A stretch of DNA of 64,000 bases from Imbroritus primus (GCA_000272025.2 AKCV02000020.1:62001-126000), one strand, 5' to 3'; positions 23,962-31,893 are shown, counted from the stretch's first letter. Notes: a model not told the origin generated them from the sequence alone. Numbers and translations: made by a program.

Positions 23962-24774
23962 TCAACTGCGGTTGTCGGTTGGCGGCACATCCGGCGTGGC
24001 ATTGCCGGGATCGCGCAGTGCCTCCCCTTCGACACCTGGCGGAAACGCGCCAGCGGCATCGCCACGGATGGCGCCCGGCTGGTCGCGCCGCATCTGTTGG
24101 CCTGGCCTGCGCTCGGCCATTCCTGCCCTTTCTTCGGCCTCTGCCGTCTGGTGGCGCGCTACCGTAGTAGCACGGGCAGCATCCGCAGCGGTGGCGGTGG
24201 CGGTGGCAACCGCAGCCCTGGCGGCGCCGGGCTCCGGACCGGTCCGTGGATCGAAGTCCTGCCATTCACCGGCGCGCCACTCGCCTTCGGCGTCCTCGAT
24301 ATCCATCGCACCGCTGGCGCGTAGCACGTCGGCTGCGGTGCCTCGGGTACCGGCATCGTCGACTTGCACGGCGAGCATCACGCCGGCATCGCGCTCACGC
24401 CCCACGGCTGGATCGCGCGTGCGCCGCAGGCCGCCGGCCAGCGAGCCCAGGTAAGCCCCGAGGCCGGCCGCGAAGAGCGGCACAAGCACCGGATACTGGA
24501 AGCTGTTGACGACGCCGGACAGATACACCAGCCCGCCAAGCGCACCACCGGCCAGCGCCCCGACGATGACGCCGGTGAAGGCGCCGCTGCCGGCATGCCG
24601 CGCACCGGCATCGGCATACATATCGCCGCCGATCGGGAAGCGCGCGTGCTGGCCGGCTGGGTTGACGAAAAACAGCGACAGCTTGTTCGTGGAAAAGCCG
24701 CGGGCCCGTAACGAGCGGGCTGCTTTCTGGGCCGCAGGGAAAGTATTGAAGCGGCCGGCAATGATGTGTGACAT
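23962..24774 (-). CDS. Glycine-rich membrane protein with stress-protein-like N-terminus
   Basis: A 270-residue protein with three parts. The N-terminus (IAGRFNTFPAAQKAARSLRARGF) resembles general-stress-type domains that sense or bind through an alpha/beta fold. Two glycine-rich hydrophobic segments around 65-115 (GVIVGALAGGALGGLVY and AAGLGAYLGSLAGG) could be a membrane hairpin. A charged Ala/Arg/Pro-rich C-terminus looks disordered. AGGAG lies six bases before the ATG, in a leader (TGAACAGGAGA) shared with the BON gene. Function is unknown. Confidence 0.75.
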   Translation of the reverse strand: MSHIIAGRFNTFPAAQKAARSLRARGFSTNKLSLFFVNPAGQHARFPIGGDMYADAGARHAGSGAFTGVIVGALAGGALGGLVYLSGVVNSFQYPVLVPLFAAGLGAYLGSLAGGLRRTRDPAVGRERDAGVMLAVQVDDAGTRGTAADVLRASGAMDIEDAEGEWRAGEWQDFDPRTGPEPGAARAAVATATATAADAARATTVARHQTAEAEERAGMAERRPGQQMRRDQPGAIRGDAAGAFPPGVEGEALRDPGNATPDVPPTDNRS

Positions 24775-24814
24775 GACGGTCTCCTGTTCAAACTTCTGGA
24801 CGGTCCGACGTGCG

Positions 24815-25015
24815 TCAGCGGCGCTTGCGTCGAGCCGCCTTTTGCTTACGGCTCACGCCCGCCTTGTTGAGCGCAATGGCTACGGCCTGCTTCACCGCAC
24901 GCTTGCGTGATGCTGGCCGGCTGTTGGCGACATGCCCGTCCCTGTCCTACTCGTGCACGAGCTTCTCGATGTTGCCGCTAATGGTCTTGCGGCTTTTGCC
25001 TTCTTTGAGTGGCAT
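24815..25015 (-). pseudogene. Small basic DUF6496-like protein interrupted by an in-frame TAG
   Basis: The frame starts MPLKEGKSRKTISGNIEKL with AGGAG correctly placed upstream. It hits TAG at 24947-24949 after 22 codons, then continues in the same frame for 43 more codons to TGA at 24815. The second part (SRPASRKRAVKQAVAIALNKAG, then a basic tail) is the conserved half of this family. The stop sits where a Tyr codon (TAC/TAT) would be expected after LVHE, so one base change explains it. It could be a real null allele, a sequence error, or low-level read-through. Confidence 0.7.
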
Positions 25016-25156
25016 GACGATCTCCTTGCGCTTCCTGCACGCGTCTTGAGTGTTAGGTGGCTGCTTTCCGGTGTCGACATGTATCCAGATGCCCGGATGG
25101 ATGTCCGGTTTTCGCGTCGACGAAACCGCGTGGCCAACACTCGTGCACGTACGCGC

Positions 25157-25642
25157 TCAATGATGGTCGGATACCACACGCCCGGCCGCTGTGCTGCTCC
25201 AGTACGGCGAGGCCTGGTAGTAATCGTGGATGCTGGTGGCCCAGCGCGCATCAGCCATCGCGGGCCAGTGGTCTTTGTCGAATCCCGGTGCATCCTTCAG
25301 TCGGCTCTTCTCGATGCCGAGGACGAAACACTTGTGACGCGTATCGAGCGTCAGTGCACTCCACGGTACGGCAAACAGCTTTTCACCGATGCCGAGAAAG
25401 CCGCCGAACGACAGCACGGCGTAGGCGATCCGGCCGCTGCCGACATCCAGCATGATGTGCTCGATATTGCCGAGATCTTCGCCAGCCGGACCGATGACCT
25501 TGTTGTTCTCGAGCGTATCGGCGGCCATGATGGCTGGCCCCGGTCCGGAGATATTGGGAGCGGTCTGGCCGACGATGGTGGCGCCCTGGTTGGCATTCTG
25601 GTTGGCGGAATCAGTGCCATAGGTGGGTCTTTGCATGGTCAT
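25157..25642 (-). CDS. PRC-barrel domain protein
   Basis: A 161-residue cytoplasmic protein. After a 40-residue Asn/Gln-rich lead, residues about 40-115 form a PRC-barrel-type beta-domain: VIGPAGEDLGNIEHIMLDVGSGRIAYAV is recognisable in outline, followed by GEKLFAVPWSAL. Such proteins occur widely in stress-related clusters, but their role is not known. AAGGAG seven bases before the ATG supports the start at 25642. It is the outermost gene of the minus-strand stress block. Confidence 0.85.
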   Translation of the reverse strand: MTMQRPTYGTDSANQNANQGATIVGQTAPNISGPGPAIMAADTLENNKVIGPAGEDLGNIEHIMLDVGSGRIAYAVLSFGGFLGIGEKLFAVPWSALTLDTRHKCFVLGIEKSRLKDAPGFDKDHWPAMADARWATSIHDYYQASPYWSSTAAGRVVSDHH

Positions 25643-26061
25643 GGGCGGACTCCTTGTTCAGTGTGGTTGGGGCCGGCATGCGTTACTTCCATGCACGCCG
25701 CTCTCACTGCTGATACGCAAGAGCCGCGCCAATACGCCGTCCTTCTGGTAGATCCGCGTGGTTTCATGCGCCCGCGCGGCATCCGGCCAGGCGCGTCAAG
25801 GCAGAGCACGCGCAGCAGCGTCCGGAAATGACAAGGGTCTTGCAATCTTTACACCGGCTCAGGCCGGCGCCACTGGTCGAGCCCGCCAAATCTGAAATAC
25901 CCTCGCTGCCGTGCCTGCCGGGGCGATGCCACATTGGCAATGCGATCGCCGCCATCCGGCGGGCGCATCGCACCCTTGGCCGGGCCGGACTGCTACCATC
26001 CGGTATGCATGCGTACCCCGCAGCGCACGTGAGCAACGCCATCGAGCCATCCGGAGTCATC
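25643..26061. other. Divergent intergenic region between the PRC-barrel gene and paiB-like gene
   Basis: About 420 bases without a supported gene. It should contain promoters for both flanking genes. I see no strong repeat, promoter pair or RNA structure. Open frames here lack ribosome sites and family similarity. Confidence 0.45.
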
Positions 26062-26724
26062 ATGTATCTGCCTGCCCATTTCTCGGAAACCGACATCGCA
26101 GCACTGCACGAACTGATCGTGCAATATCCGTTCGGCAGCCTGGTGACATGCGGTGACGGCGGACTGGATGCCAACCACCTGCCGTTCGCGCTGGAGACGC
26201 GCGCGCAAGCGCCTGGCGTGCTGCACGCCCATGTGGCGCGCGCCAATCCGCTTTGGCAAGCGGTGACCGATGGGGATGAAGTGCTGGTAATTTTTCGCGC
26301 CGGCGACGCCTATGTGTCCCCGAACTGGTACCCAAGCAAACATGTTGCGCATCGCCAGGTTCCGACCTGGAACTACCGGGTCGTGCATGCACACGGCCGC
26401 ATCACGATCCGCGACGACGAGAAATACGTACGTGGCGTCGTCGGCCGGCTCACACGCACGCATGAGGCCGCGCAGCCACAGCCGTGGAAGATGACCGACG
26501 TACCCCGGGATTACCTCGATGCGATGCTCGCGTCGATTGTCGGCATCGAGATCGAGATCACGCAGTTGGTCGGCAAGCTTAAGCTGAGCCAGAACAAGGA
26601 TGCCGAGGATGTGCGCGGCGCAGGTGAGGCACTACGAGCCGGCGGGCAGCATGAGATCGGCGCCGCCATGCTCGCGCCGCTCGCGCAACGTAATCCGCCG
26701 CTGGATACACCGCCCGACGACTGA
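26062..26724 (+). CDS. FMN-binding PaiB-family protein
   Basis: A 220-residue protein of the PaiB family, an FMN-binding split-barrel fold first described as a negative regulator of sporulation and protease genes in Bacillus. It begins MYLPAHFSETDIAALHELI, with YPFGSLVTC, then VLVIFRAGDAYVSPNWYPSK and VPTWNYRVVHAHG, all typical. C-terminal VGIEIEITQLVGKLKLSQNK is also conserved. The start at 26062 has GGAG five bases upstream; the longer frame from 25828 is not family-like. The true substrate is unknown. It converges on the KfrA-like gene. Confidence 0.9.
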   Translation: MYLPAHFSETDIAALHELIVQYPFGSLVTCGDGGLDANHLPFALETRAQAPGVLHAHVARANPLWQAVTDGDEVLVIFRAGDAYVSPNWYPSKHVAHRQVPTWNYRVVHAHGRITIRDDEKYVRGVVGRLTRTHEAAQPQPWKMTDVPRDYLDAMLASIVGIEIEITQLVGKLKLSQNKDAEDVRGAGEALRAGGQHEIGAAMLAPLAQRNPPLDTPPDD

Positions 26725-26770
26725 GCGGCGGCGCCAGGAAAATGGCGGTAGACGGTCGTAAGCGTTTGTA

Positions 26771-27949
26771 TCAGCCGACCAGCGCGGTGTCGCACCCGAC
26801 GAAGTGCACGAGCGCCAGTGCGCGCGTGGCATGCACGCCAGACTGATGGCCACAGGCCGCACACGTAAACTCCACCTGCTGGCCAACCATGGCGAGATCG
26901 GTTTCGTCCGAGGTGCACTGCGGGCATGGCATGCCGGCGTCGATATAGGCATCGAGCGCGCGGCCCAGCGGACGGACCGTCTCCCGTGACAGCACGCCCT
27001 GCCGGATCAGGTTCGCCACCAGATGGCCGAGTGCCGGGGGTACACTCTCACGCCGGCCATCACCCCCGGTATCCGTTCGACTCGCCAACGCCGCCTGGCG
27101 CAGACGCTCTGCCTCGGCACGCGCCTGCTCTGCTTCCTGGCGCGCCTGGGCCGCAAGCATGCGGGCCTGGTTCAATTGCTGCATCCATTCGAATTCGCGC
27201 CGCGGCGCCTCGCGTGTCTCGCGGTCGGCAGCCGCGACCCGCTGGCGGAGGCTGTCAAGCTCGACCAGCAAGGGACGGACCCGCGCCTCCGCCGAAGCGA
27301 GCGCATCCTTGAGATGCGCGGCATATTCCACGGCGCGGCTCGCCAGTTCCGCCTGCAGCGCCGCAACCTGCTCGCGCAGCACGCCGTTATCGGCCTGGGC
27401 CGCCTGCAACTGCGCGGACAATGCGGCCTTCTCTCCTTCGGCATATTGCGCAAGCACGCTGTGCAGCGCTTCATCGCGCCGTGCATCGAGACTGCCGGAC
27501 GCAAGCCGCGCACCCTGCTCCGCGCACTGCCGACGCAGGGCATCGACTTCGTTTTCCAGCTCCCACTGCCGTGCCAGGGCATGTTGCGCGGCCGCTTCGG
27601 CGCGGGCCAGCTCGGCTGCATGGGTACCGCGCGCCTCGGCCAGCGCCGCACCATACAACCCCGAGACCAGTTCGCCCGCACGCCGTTGTAGCGGCGCGGG
27701 TACGCCCTCCACAGCGCACTGCCCCTGCTGGCGCAACCGCTGCCAGAATGCCTCGATGTCACGCGCAATATCGCCTGCGCTGCCGGTTGCGGTCGCCTCG
27801 CGCACATTGGCGACCGTCGGCCGTACACCGACGTCGAAAAACAGCCGCTGGCAAGCATGCAACGACAACTCGGCGCGGCGTGCGCCATCCGCCTTCATCT
27901 GCTCGATCTCGACCCGCAGCAGGTCCATTGCACTTCCGGAGGAACTCAT
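26771..27949 (-). CDS. KfrA-like coiled-coil protein with C-terminal zinc ribbon
   Basis: A 392-residue protein. The N-terminus resembles the KfrA DNA-binding domain (DVGVRPTVANVREATATGSAGDI). Residues about 110-300 are a long Ala/Glu/Arg/Gln-rich coiled coil. The C-terminus has a zinc ribbon with CPQC and CAAC pairs about 17 residues apart. KfrA proteins of plasmids bind their own promoter and assist segregation. It lies downstream of repA, parA and parB on the same strand, which fits an accessory partition role. The zinc ribbon is not part of classical KfrA. AAGGTGA precedes the ATG, and small inverted repeats lie just upstream. Confidence 0.75.
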   Translation of the reverse strand: MSSSGSAMDLLRVEIEQMKADGARRAELSLHACQRLFFDVGVRPTVANVREATATGSAGDIARDIEAFWQRLRQQGQCAVEGVPAPLQRRAGELVSGLYGAALAEARGTHAAELARAEAAAQHALARQWELENEVDALRRQCAEQGARLASGSLDARRDEALHSVLAQYAEGEKAALSAQLQAAQADNGVLREQVAALQAELASRAVEYAAHLKDALASAEARVRPLLVELDSLRQRVAAADRETREAPRREFEWMQQLNQARMLAAQARQEAEQARAEAERLRQAALASRTDTGGDGRRESVPPALGHLVANLIRQGVLSRETVRPLGRALDAYIDAGMPCPQCTSDETDLAMVGQQVEFTCAACGHQSGVHATRALALVHFVGCDTALVG

Positions 27950-27957
27950 GCGTCACC

Positions 27958-27974
27958 TTTACGTAAAAGTTACG
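27958..27974 (-). promoter_or_regulatory. Overlapping palindromes at the KfrA-like gene start
   Basis: TTTACGTAAA (27958-27967) overlaps the inverted repeat CGTAA-AAG-TTACG (27962-27974), nine bases upstream of the start codon. KfrA proteins are known to repress their own genes through inverted repeats, so this is a candidate operator. The arms are only five bases. Confidence 0.4.
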
Positions 27975-28074
27975 CCATTTTTGTCACATTCATTACACAT
28001 CGCCGGCTTCGGCTCGTGCCGGGGCTGACAGATGGCGGACAGGCTGGAAAGATTACGCAGTTCCGCCCGCCAAC

Positions 28075-28159
28075 GCGTGAAACAATACCGCATATCACCG
28101 GGAAACCCTTTATTCATGCGGATGTCGAGAGACAGCTGTTTTTTGCAATTGTTTCACGC
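28075..28159. repeat. 12-bp perfect inverted repeat between parB and the KfrA-like gene
   Basis: GCGTGAAACAAT (28075-28086) and ATTGTTTCACGC (28148-28159) are exact reverse complements separated by 61 bases. Each contains one half of the chromosomal parS consensus (TGTTTCAC / GTGAAACA), in inside-out order. A compact GC hairpin (28157-28173) overlaps the right arm. Confidence 0.6.
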
Positions 28160-28203
28160 CGGCCCTGCCGGCGTACCCGCTTGCCCCCTCCACACGCCTT
28201 CGA

Positions 28204-29304
28204 TCAGCTTCCATCGACGGCAAACCGCGCCTTTAGCGCCGACACCAGCTCGGTTCGCGCGCCGCGCTCCGCCACGTGGATATCGAGCACCACCCGCCCT
28301 GAATCCCACTCCTTGATGGTTCCCAGCACTTCGCCCTGCTCCGAGCGAATCTTGTACTGGCGGCTGATTTCCTTGACCTTGCGCGTCCGACCCTCTTGCG
28401 CCTGGCGGCGAATCGCCTCCACCTCGCGGCTCGACAGGCCATCGTTAACGATGCGCTGCGCCAGTTCACGCGTGGGCTCCTCCCCTTTCAGCTTGAAGTA
28501 CAGCGTCAGCTCATAGCCCGCGGCAATGCCGATGGCCGCCGGCTTTTCCTTCATGACATCGAGCCCCGAGCCCGCCAGCCGCAGCAAAGCGAGCGTCTTG
28601 CTCACCGTTCCGGCGGAAATACCAGTCAACTCCGATATTTCTTCTTCTTTGGAAATTTTATTTTCATCGATCAACTGTCGCCAGGCAATCGCGTTGTCGA
28701 GCGCCGACTGGCCGGAACGCTGTTCGTTCAGCAGAAACGAGAGCCGGTAGAGATCCAGGTCGCCGACGTCGGTCTCGACGAAACACTCCATCTCGGTCTT
28801 GTTCGCAGCGAGCAGCGCGCGCTTGCGGTAGTGGCCATCAATCAGGTAGTAATAGCCCGCGCGCCCCGGAACCGGCGTGGCCAGGCCAGGCGTCTTCTGG
28901 CCGTGAGTGGCAATGGAGGCGGCGCGGTCCTGCACCACCTCCGGATCATAGATGCGCCGGGCATTCAGGGGGTTGTCTAGCAGGCAAGCCAGCGGAATCC
29001 GCTCCAGGCGGCGCGTCCCGGTTCCCGACGCTGGACTTTCAGCGCTGAAACCCGCGGTTACGACGGAGGTAGAAGCAGCCCCCGCGCGGCTATCGGCGCC
29101 GGTAGCCGCCGGCGGCTGGGCAGGTGCAGAGGCTGGCGCCTGAGGAGCCAAAGCGGCCACGGGCGGCGCCAGGAGGCCGCCAGGCCGCTCGACAATCACT
29201 TGTTCGGCCCGGGCAAAGCGATCCAGTGGTTCGGTCGCACGGCTTTTTTCAGCGACCATGCCGGCAAGCATGCCTGCTTTCAGATTTTTTGCTTTAGTTG
29301 CCAC
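28204..29304 (-). CDS. parB: Chromosome/plasmid partition protein ParB
   Basis: ParB binds parS sites and, with ParA, segregates the replicon. The 366-residue protein has an Ala/Pro-rich N-terminal arm, a ParB/Srx-type nuclease-fold domain with LLDNPLNARRIYD and YYLIDGHYRKRALLAA, then the helix-turn-helix region (SKEEEISELTGISAGTVSKTLA in outline). GTG at 29304 is chosen as start because a GGAGGGG site lies just upstream and it overlaps parA by 11 bases; the longer frame from 29445 would read through parA. A copy of the 14-bp palindrome found at the parA promoter lies inside this gene at 29037-29050. Confidence 0.93.
   Translation of the reverse strand: MATKAKNLKAGMLAGMVAEKSRATEPLDRFARAEQVIVERPGGLLAPPVAALAPQAPASAPAQPPAATGADSRAGAASTSVVTAGFSAESPASGTGTRRLERIPLACLLDNPLNARRIYDPEVVQDRAASIATHGQKTPGLATPVPGRAGYYYLIDGHYRKRALLAANKTEMECFVETDVGDLDLYRLSFLLNEQRSGQSALDNAIAWRQLIDENKISKEEEISELTGISAGTVSKTLALLRLAGSGLDVMKEKPAAIGIAAGYELTLYFKLKGEEPTRELAQRIVNDGLSSREVEAIRRQAQEGRTRKVKEISRQYKIRSEQGEVLGTIKEWDSGRVVLDIHVAERGARTELVSALKARFAVDGS
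29037..29050. promoter_or_regulatory. Candidate parS site 1 (inside parB)
   Basis: Perfect 14-bp palindrome TTTCAGCGCTGAAA within parB. The same 14 bases occur twice more in this window, both upstream of parA. Clustering around parAB is typical of parS. Confidence 0.65.
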
Positions 29305-29974
29305 GCTTTGCCCCCTCCATTCCCAGCAATTCCAACACTTCATCGACGACAGCATCGACTTCCAGGGCAGCTTCTTTCGCACCACCAATGCCATGAACCG
29401 TGCAACCGATGGCCTGGCATTCACGAAAAGCGGAACGTGAGCCAATCATGGCATCCATCAGCTTGAAATCGGCATCCTCTCCAAGAATTTCAATTGCTTG
29501 CTTGGCGAGCGACACCCGACGCTGCACCATATTGGCCAACACACGAATCTGCAGGGTTTCGTTTTGTACTTGCGCATGCTGCGCAAGCGTCTTGGCGGCG
29601 ACCGCCGCCCACAGGTCTGGCGGCGACGGTACTACGGGGATGATCGCCAGGTCGGAGATCAGCAAGGCGCTCGACGGCGCAGGGGAGTGCACCGCCGGCG
29701 GGCAATCCACCACAATGAAATCGTAATCGTTAACGAACTTGCGGACCTCACGGTGCATGGCCCCGCCCGAGGGCGCGAGGCCAATCACGGAAGCAGGGAA
29801 TGGCGCGTCATCCGGCGCCTGAGAAGCCCAGCGGGTCGCTGTTCCCTGTTCATCCATATCGACCAGCATGGTACGAAATCCACGCAGGCCCAATGTTCCC
29901 GCCAGATGCATGCTGGATGTAGTCTTGCCGCATCCGCCTTTTTGGTTGAATACGGTGATGATTCGAGCTGGCAT
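29294..29974 (-). CDS. parA: Partition ATPase ParA
   Basis: A 226-residue ParA/Soj-type ATPase of the short form, without an N-terminal DNA-binding domain. The deviant Walker A KGGCGKTT at residues 12-19 includes both signature lysines (Lys12, Lys17). Walker A' LVDMDEQG and Walker B FIVVDCPP follow. AAGGAA precedes the ATG at 29974. Palindromic parS-like sites lie 12 bases upstream of the start and again beyond the predicted promoter, suggesting autoregulation by ParB. The 3' end overlaps parB. Confidence 0.95.
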   Translation of the reverse strand: MPARIITVFNQKGGCGKTTSSMHLAGTLGLRGFRTMLVDMDEQGTATRWASQAPDDAPFPASVIGLAPSGGAMHREVRKFVNDYDFIVVDCPPAVHSPAPSSALLISDLAIIPVVPSPPDLWAAVAAKTLAQHAQVQNETLQIRVLANMVQRRVSLAKQAIEILGEDADFKLMDAMIGSRSAFRECQAIGCTVHGIGGAKEAALEVDAVVDEVLELLGMEGAKRGN

Positions 29975-29985
29975 AACGGTTCCTT

Positions 29986-30001
29986 CTTTCAGCGCTGAAA
30001 G
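29986..30001. promoter_or_regulatory. Candidate parS site 2 (parA leader)
   Basis: CTTTCAGCGCTGAAAG is a perfect 16-bp palindrome containing the 14-bp core. It lies just upstream of the parA ribosome site and downstream of the predicted parA promoter, where bound ParB could repress. Confidence 0.7.
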
Positions 30002-30037
30002 TGCGCATAGATCGAGAATGACACAATCATTTCCGGG

Positions 30038-30066
30038 ATCTTATATACGTGTGATTTTCACATCAA
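30038..30066 (-). promoter_or_regulatory. parA: Candidate parA promoter
   Basis: On the minus strand, TTGATG (30061-30066) and TAAGAT (30038-30043) are separated by 17 bases, each matching four of six sigma-70 positions. The pair lies about 65 bases upstream of parA, bracketed by parS-like sites 2 and 3. Confidence 0.45.
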
Positions 30067-30077
30067 GAAAAAGGCGG

Positions 30078-30091
30078 TTTCAGCGCTGAAA
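30078..30091. promoter_or_regulatory. Candidate parS site 3
   Basis: Third exact copy of TTTCAGCGCTGAAA, just upstream of the predicted -35 box of parA. Confidence 0.7.
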
Positions 30092-30111
30092 GTGATGCAC
30101 ATGCACAACAG

Positions 30112-30158
30112 AAAAGTGTAGATTAAAATTTTAATATTTATTATTTTTTAATTTCTAT
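30112..30158. other. AT-rich tract with 14-bp A/T palindrome
   Basis: Almost pure A/T over about 45 bases in otherwise GC-rich DNA. It includes the perfect palindrome ATTAAAATTTTAAT (30122-30135). It could be a duplex-unwinding element or an upstream activating element of the parA promoter. Confidence 0.5.
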
Positions 30159-30518
30159 GCGACAGAATCGGTGGTCTCCATCGTGCGCAACGGCACTGGA
30201 ACGCCAATGGAGAAGAACAGGTGCTGCAGCAAAAGAGGATGGGAGTTGTTTTTCCAACGCGCAATGACGGGCGGCGCACCGCCCATGGCAACATGCCACA
30301 TGCTTGAGCCACCTGGTGGTTGTAGCGACTCAGGCTGGCGAAAGCGCAGTGAAGCAGGAGAAAGGGAAGGAGGGAGGAAACCGGGGGGCTGGGGGACCGG
30401 AGACGCACGAGCCGCAGAAACTGCGGAAGGACGACGAACACCGGGCATATCAACTCGCCCGTCATCCGTCGGGCCAGACCAGGCTACCGCATCGCCACAA
30501 CCACGGCAGGCACCGCCG

Positions 30519-31595
30519 TCAGGTCAATTTCCGCACGCTGGTGCGTGATGGCTGCAGGATCAGCGCCTTGGAGGAATCGGCGTCGACCTTGGCTTCCGGG
30601 TACACGATCAGCACATCCTTGAGGGCCTTGCGGAACAGGGCGCGGAATTTCCGTTCGCTTTCGGTTTCCGTACCGAACTGCATCTGCAGGGCTTCCCACG
30701 GGATTTCCGTGCGACGCTGGATGGTGAAGAAGCGGTACGTCAGCCAGGAGTACACGTCGAGCGCGAACGGCGACTGTTTGAGTGCCTTGAGCGCGCGCAT
30801 GTCGACCGGCACGGGACGATTCACCAGCTCATTGAAGAACGGCTCGGACAACACCACGAAGCTCTCGAACATTGCGCTCTGGCCGGGCTGCATGGGATCC
30901 CACCAGGTGGACAGCTGGTCGGCCAGCAAGTAGCCGACGCGATCGAGCGACAGTGGCTCGTGGTTGGGCGCGGACTTGTTCTGCACGATGGCGATGGTGG
31001 CGGAGAACAGCCGGATCATCTGCTGCCGCACCAGTGTCATGGTGCCGCGTTTGCCGCCGGTGGCCATGGGAATGCCGAGGTTGTACATGAACTCGGACAA
31101 GGAGTTGCCGAGCGAAATGCGCCGATCCTCGATGGTGCCGGTGAACTCGCCGCGCTTCTTTTTCGCCATGATTTCCTTGCCGATCCACGCCAGCATCAGG
31201 CGCGGATAGGAGCCGTACGGGTAACCAAGCGAGACGGTTTCGGAAATCAGCTTCTGGCGGCCGTTGGCGGCCTTTTCGGAGCGTTGCTGGGTGAAGTAGC
31301 CTGGCTGGATCATCAGCGAGACGTTGCCGCTCGACCGGGTCCACACGGGCGGCGCGCCCTTGGGTGCACGGTAGGGCAGGGTGACCTGGACACTGGCGCG
31401 GCTGAGAAAGCCCACTTCGCCGGTCTGCCATGCGTCCTCGCGTTCCATGGCCTGGGCCTCGTCGAACAGCCGCTGGAATTTCTCGGAAGGCACGGCTGGT
31501 GTCTTGCCGGGCACGATAATGCGTGAACCCGGCGACGTGGCCTCGACAGCCTGCGGGTCGAGTGCATCAGCCGTGGAAGATCGTTTCGTAGCCAT
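30519..31595 (-). CDS. repA: Replication initiator RepA (plasmid-encoded RepA family)
   Basis: A 358-residue initiator of the family known from alpha- and beta-proteobacterial plasmids and chromids (PF04796 type). Diagnostic segments are LPYRAPKGAPPVWTRSSGNVS, GYPYGSYPRLMLAWIGKEI, SLGNSLSEFMYNLGI and GGKRGTMTLVRQQMIRLF. These proteins bind iterons at the origin. Here 17 iterons lie immediately upstream of the gene and one inverted copy lies in its leader. The ATG at 31595 lacks a strong ribosome site. parA, parB and the KfrA-like gene follow in the same direction. This gene shows that the window contains a replicon origin separate from a dnaA-oriC origin. Confidence 0.92.
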   Translation of the reverse strand: MATKRSSTADALDPQAVEATSPGSRIIVPGKTPAVPSEKFQRLFDEAQAMEREDAWQTGEVGFLSRASVQVTLPYRAPKGAPPVWTRSSGNVSLMIQPGYFTQQRSEKAANGRQKLISETVSLGYPYGSYPRLMLAWIGKEIMAKKKRGEFTGTIEDRRISLGNSLSEFMYNLGIPMATGGKRGTMTLVRQQMIRLFSATIAIVQNKSAPNHEPLSLDRVGYLLADQLSTWWDPMQPGQSAMFESFVVLSEPFFNELVNRPVPVDMRALKALKQSPFALDVYSWLTYRFFTIQRRTEIPWEALQMQFGTETESERKFRALFRKALKDVLIVYPEAKVDADSSKALILQPSRTSVRKLT

Positions 31596-31649
31596 GGTGG
31601 TCCGTCATGGAAGTCCTTGCCTTTTTACGCGAAGCCTCAGGGCTTGTCA

Positions 31650-31665
31650 CGCAGAATTGGGTACG
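31650..31665 (-). repeat. Outlying inverted iteron in the repA leader
   Basis: Reading CGTACCCAATTCTGCG on the minus strand, this copy lies about 55 bases upstream of repA and points away from the main array. Initiator binding here could repress repA. Confidence 0.75.
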
Positions 31666-31893
31666 CTTGAGGGTTTTGACGATCAGGCGGGAACCGCGCC
31701 ATTGCTTGGGGGTTGATCATTGCTGGATCTCTTGCGTGATCGTCGCGGGCCGGCGTGGGTGGGCAACCGGTACGGTTGTCCACGTTGAGCCGGTCCTCAC
31801 TACCGGTTAACACATACCTTTAGTGGTTAACTACTTGTAAACCGTATACAGCGCTCGCAATCCCCTGATTTTGCAGGGTTAATTGCTGTTTTG

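Larger units (their letters stand above)
30002..30518. other. Intergenic region between parA and repA
   Basis: About 520 bases without a supported gene. It holds a candidate parA promoter, parS site 3 and a very AT-rich tract near 30112-30158. The part nearest repA (30160-30518) includes a G/A-rich stretch (30340-30420) and open frames on both strands without ribosome sites or recognisable domains. It may hold an RNA or structural element, but I cannot support one. Confidence 0.5.

Noticed and set aside
28157-28173. CGCCGGC-CCT-GCCGGCG hairpin downstream of parB as terminator
   Set aside because: In the direction of parB transcription no T-run follows; the T-rich stretch is on the wrong side.
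30155-30448. Possible small protein between repA and parA on the minus strand
   Set aside because: Composition is low-complexity Pro/Ser/Ala, no ribosome site, and no recognisable motif.
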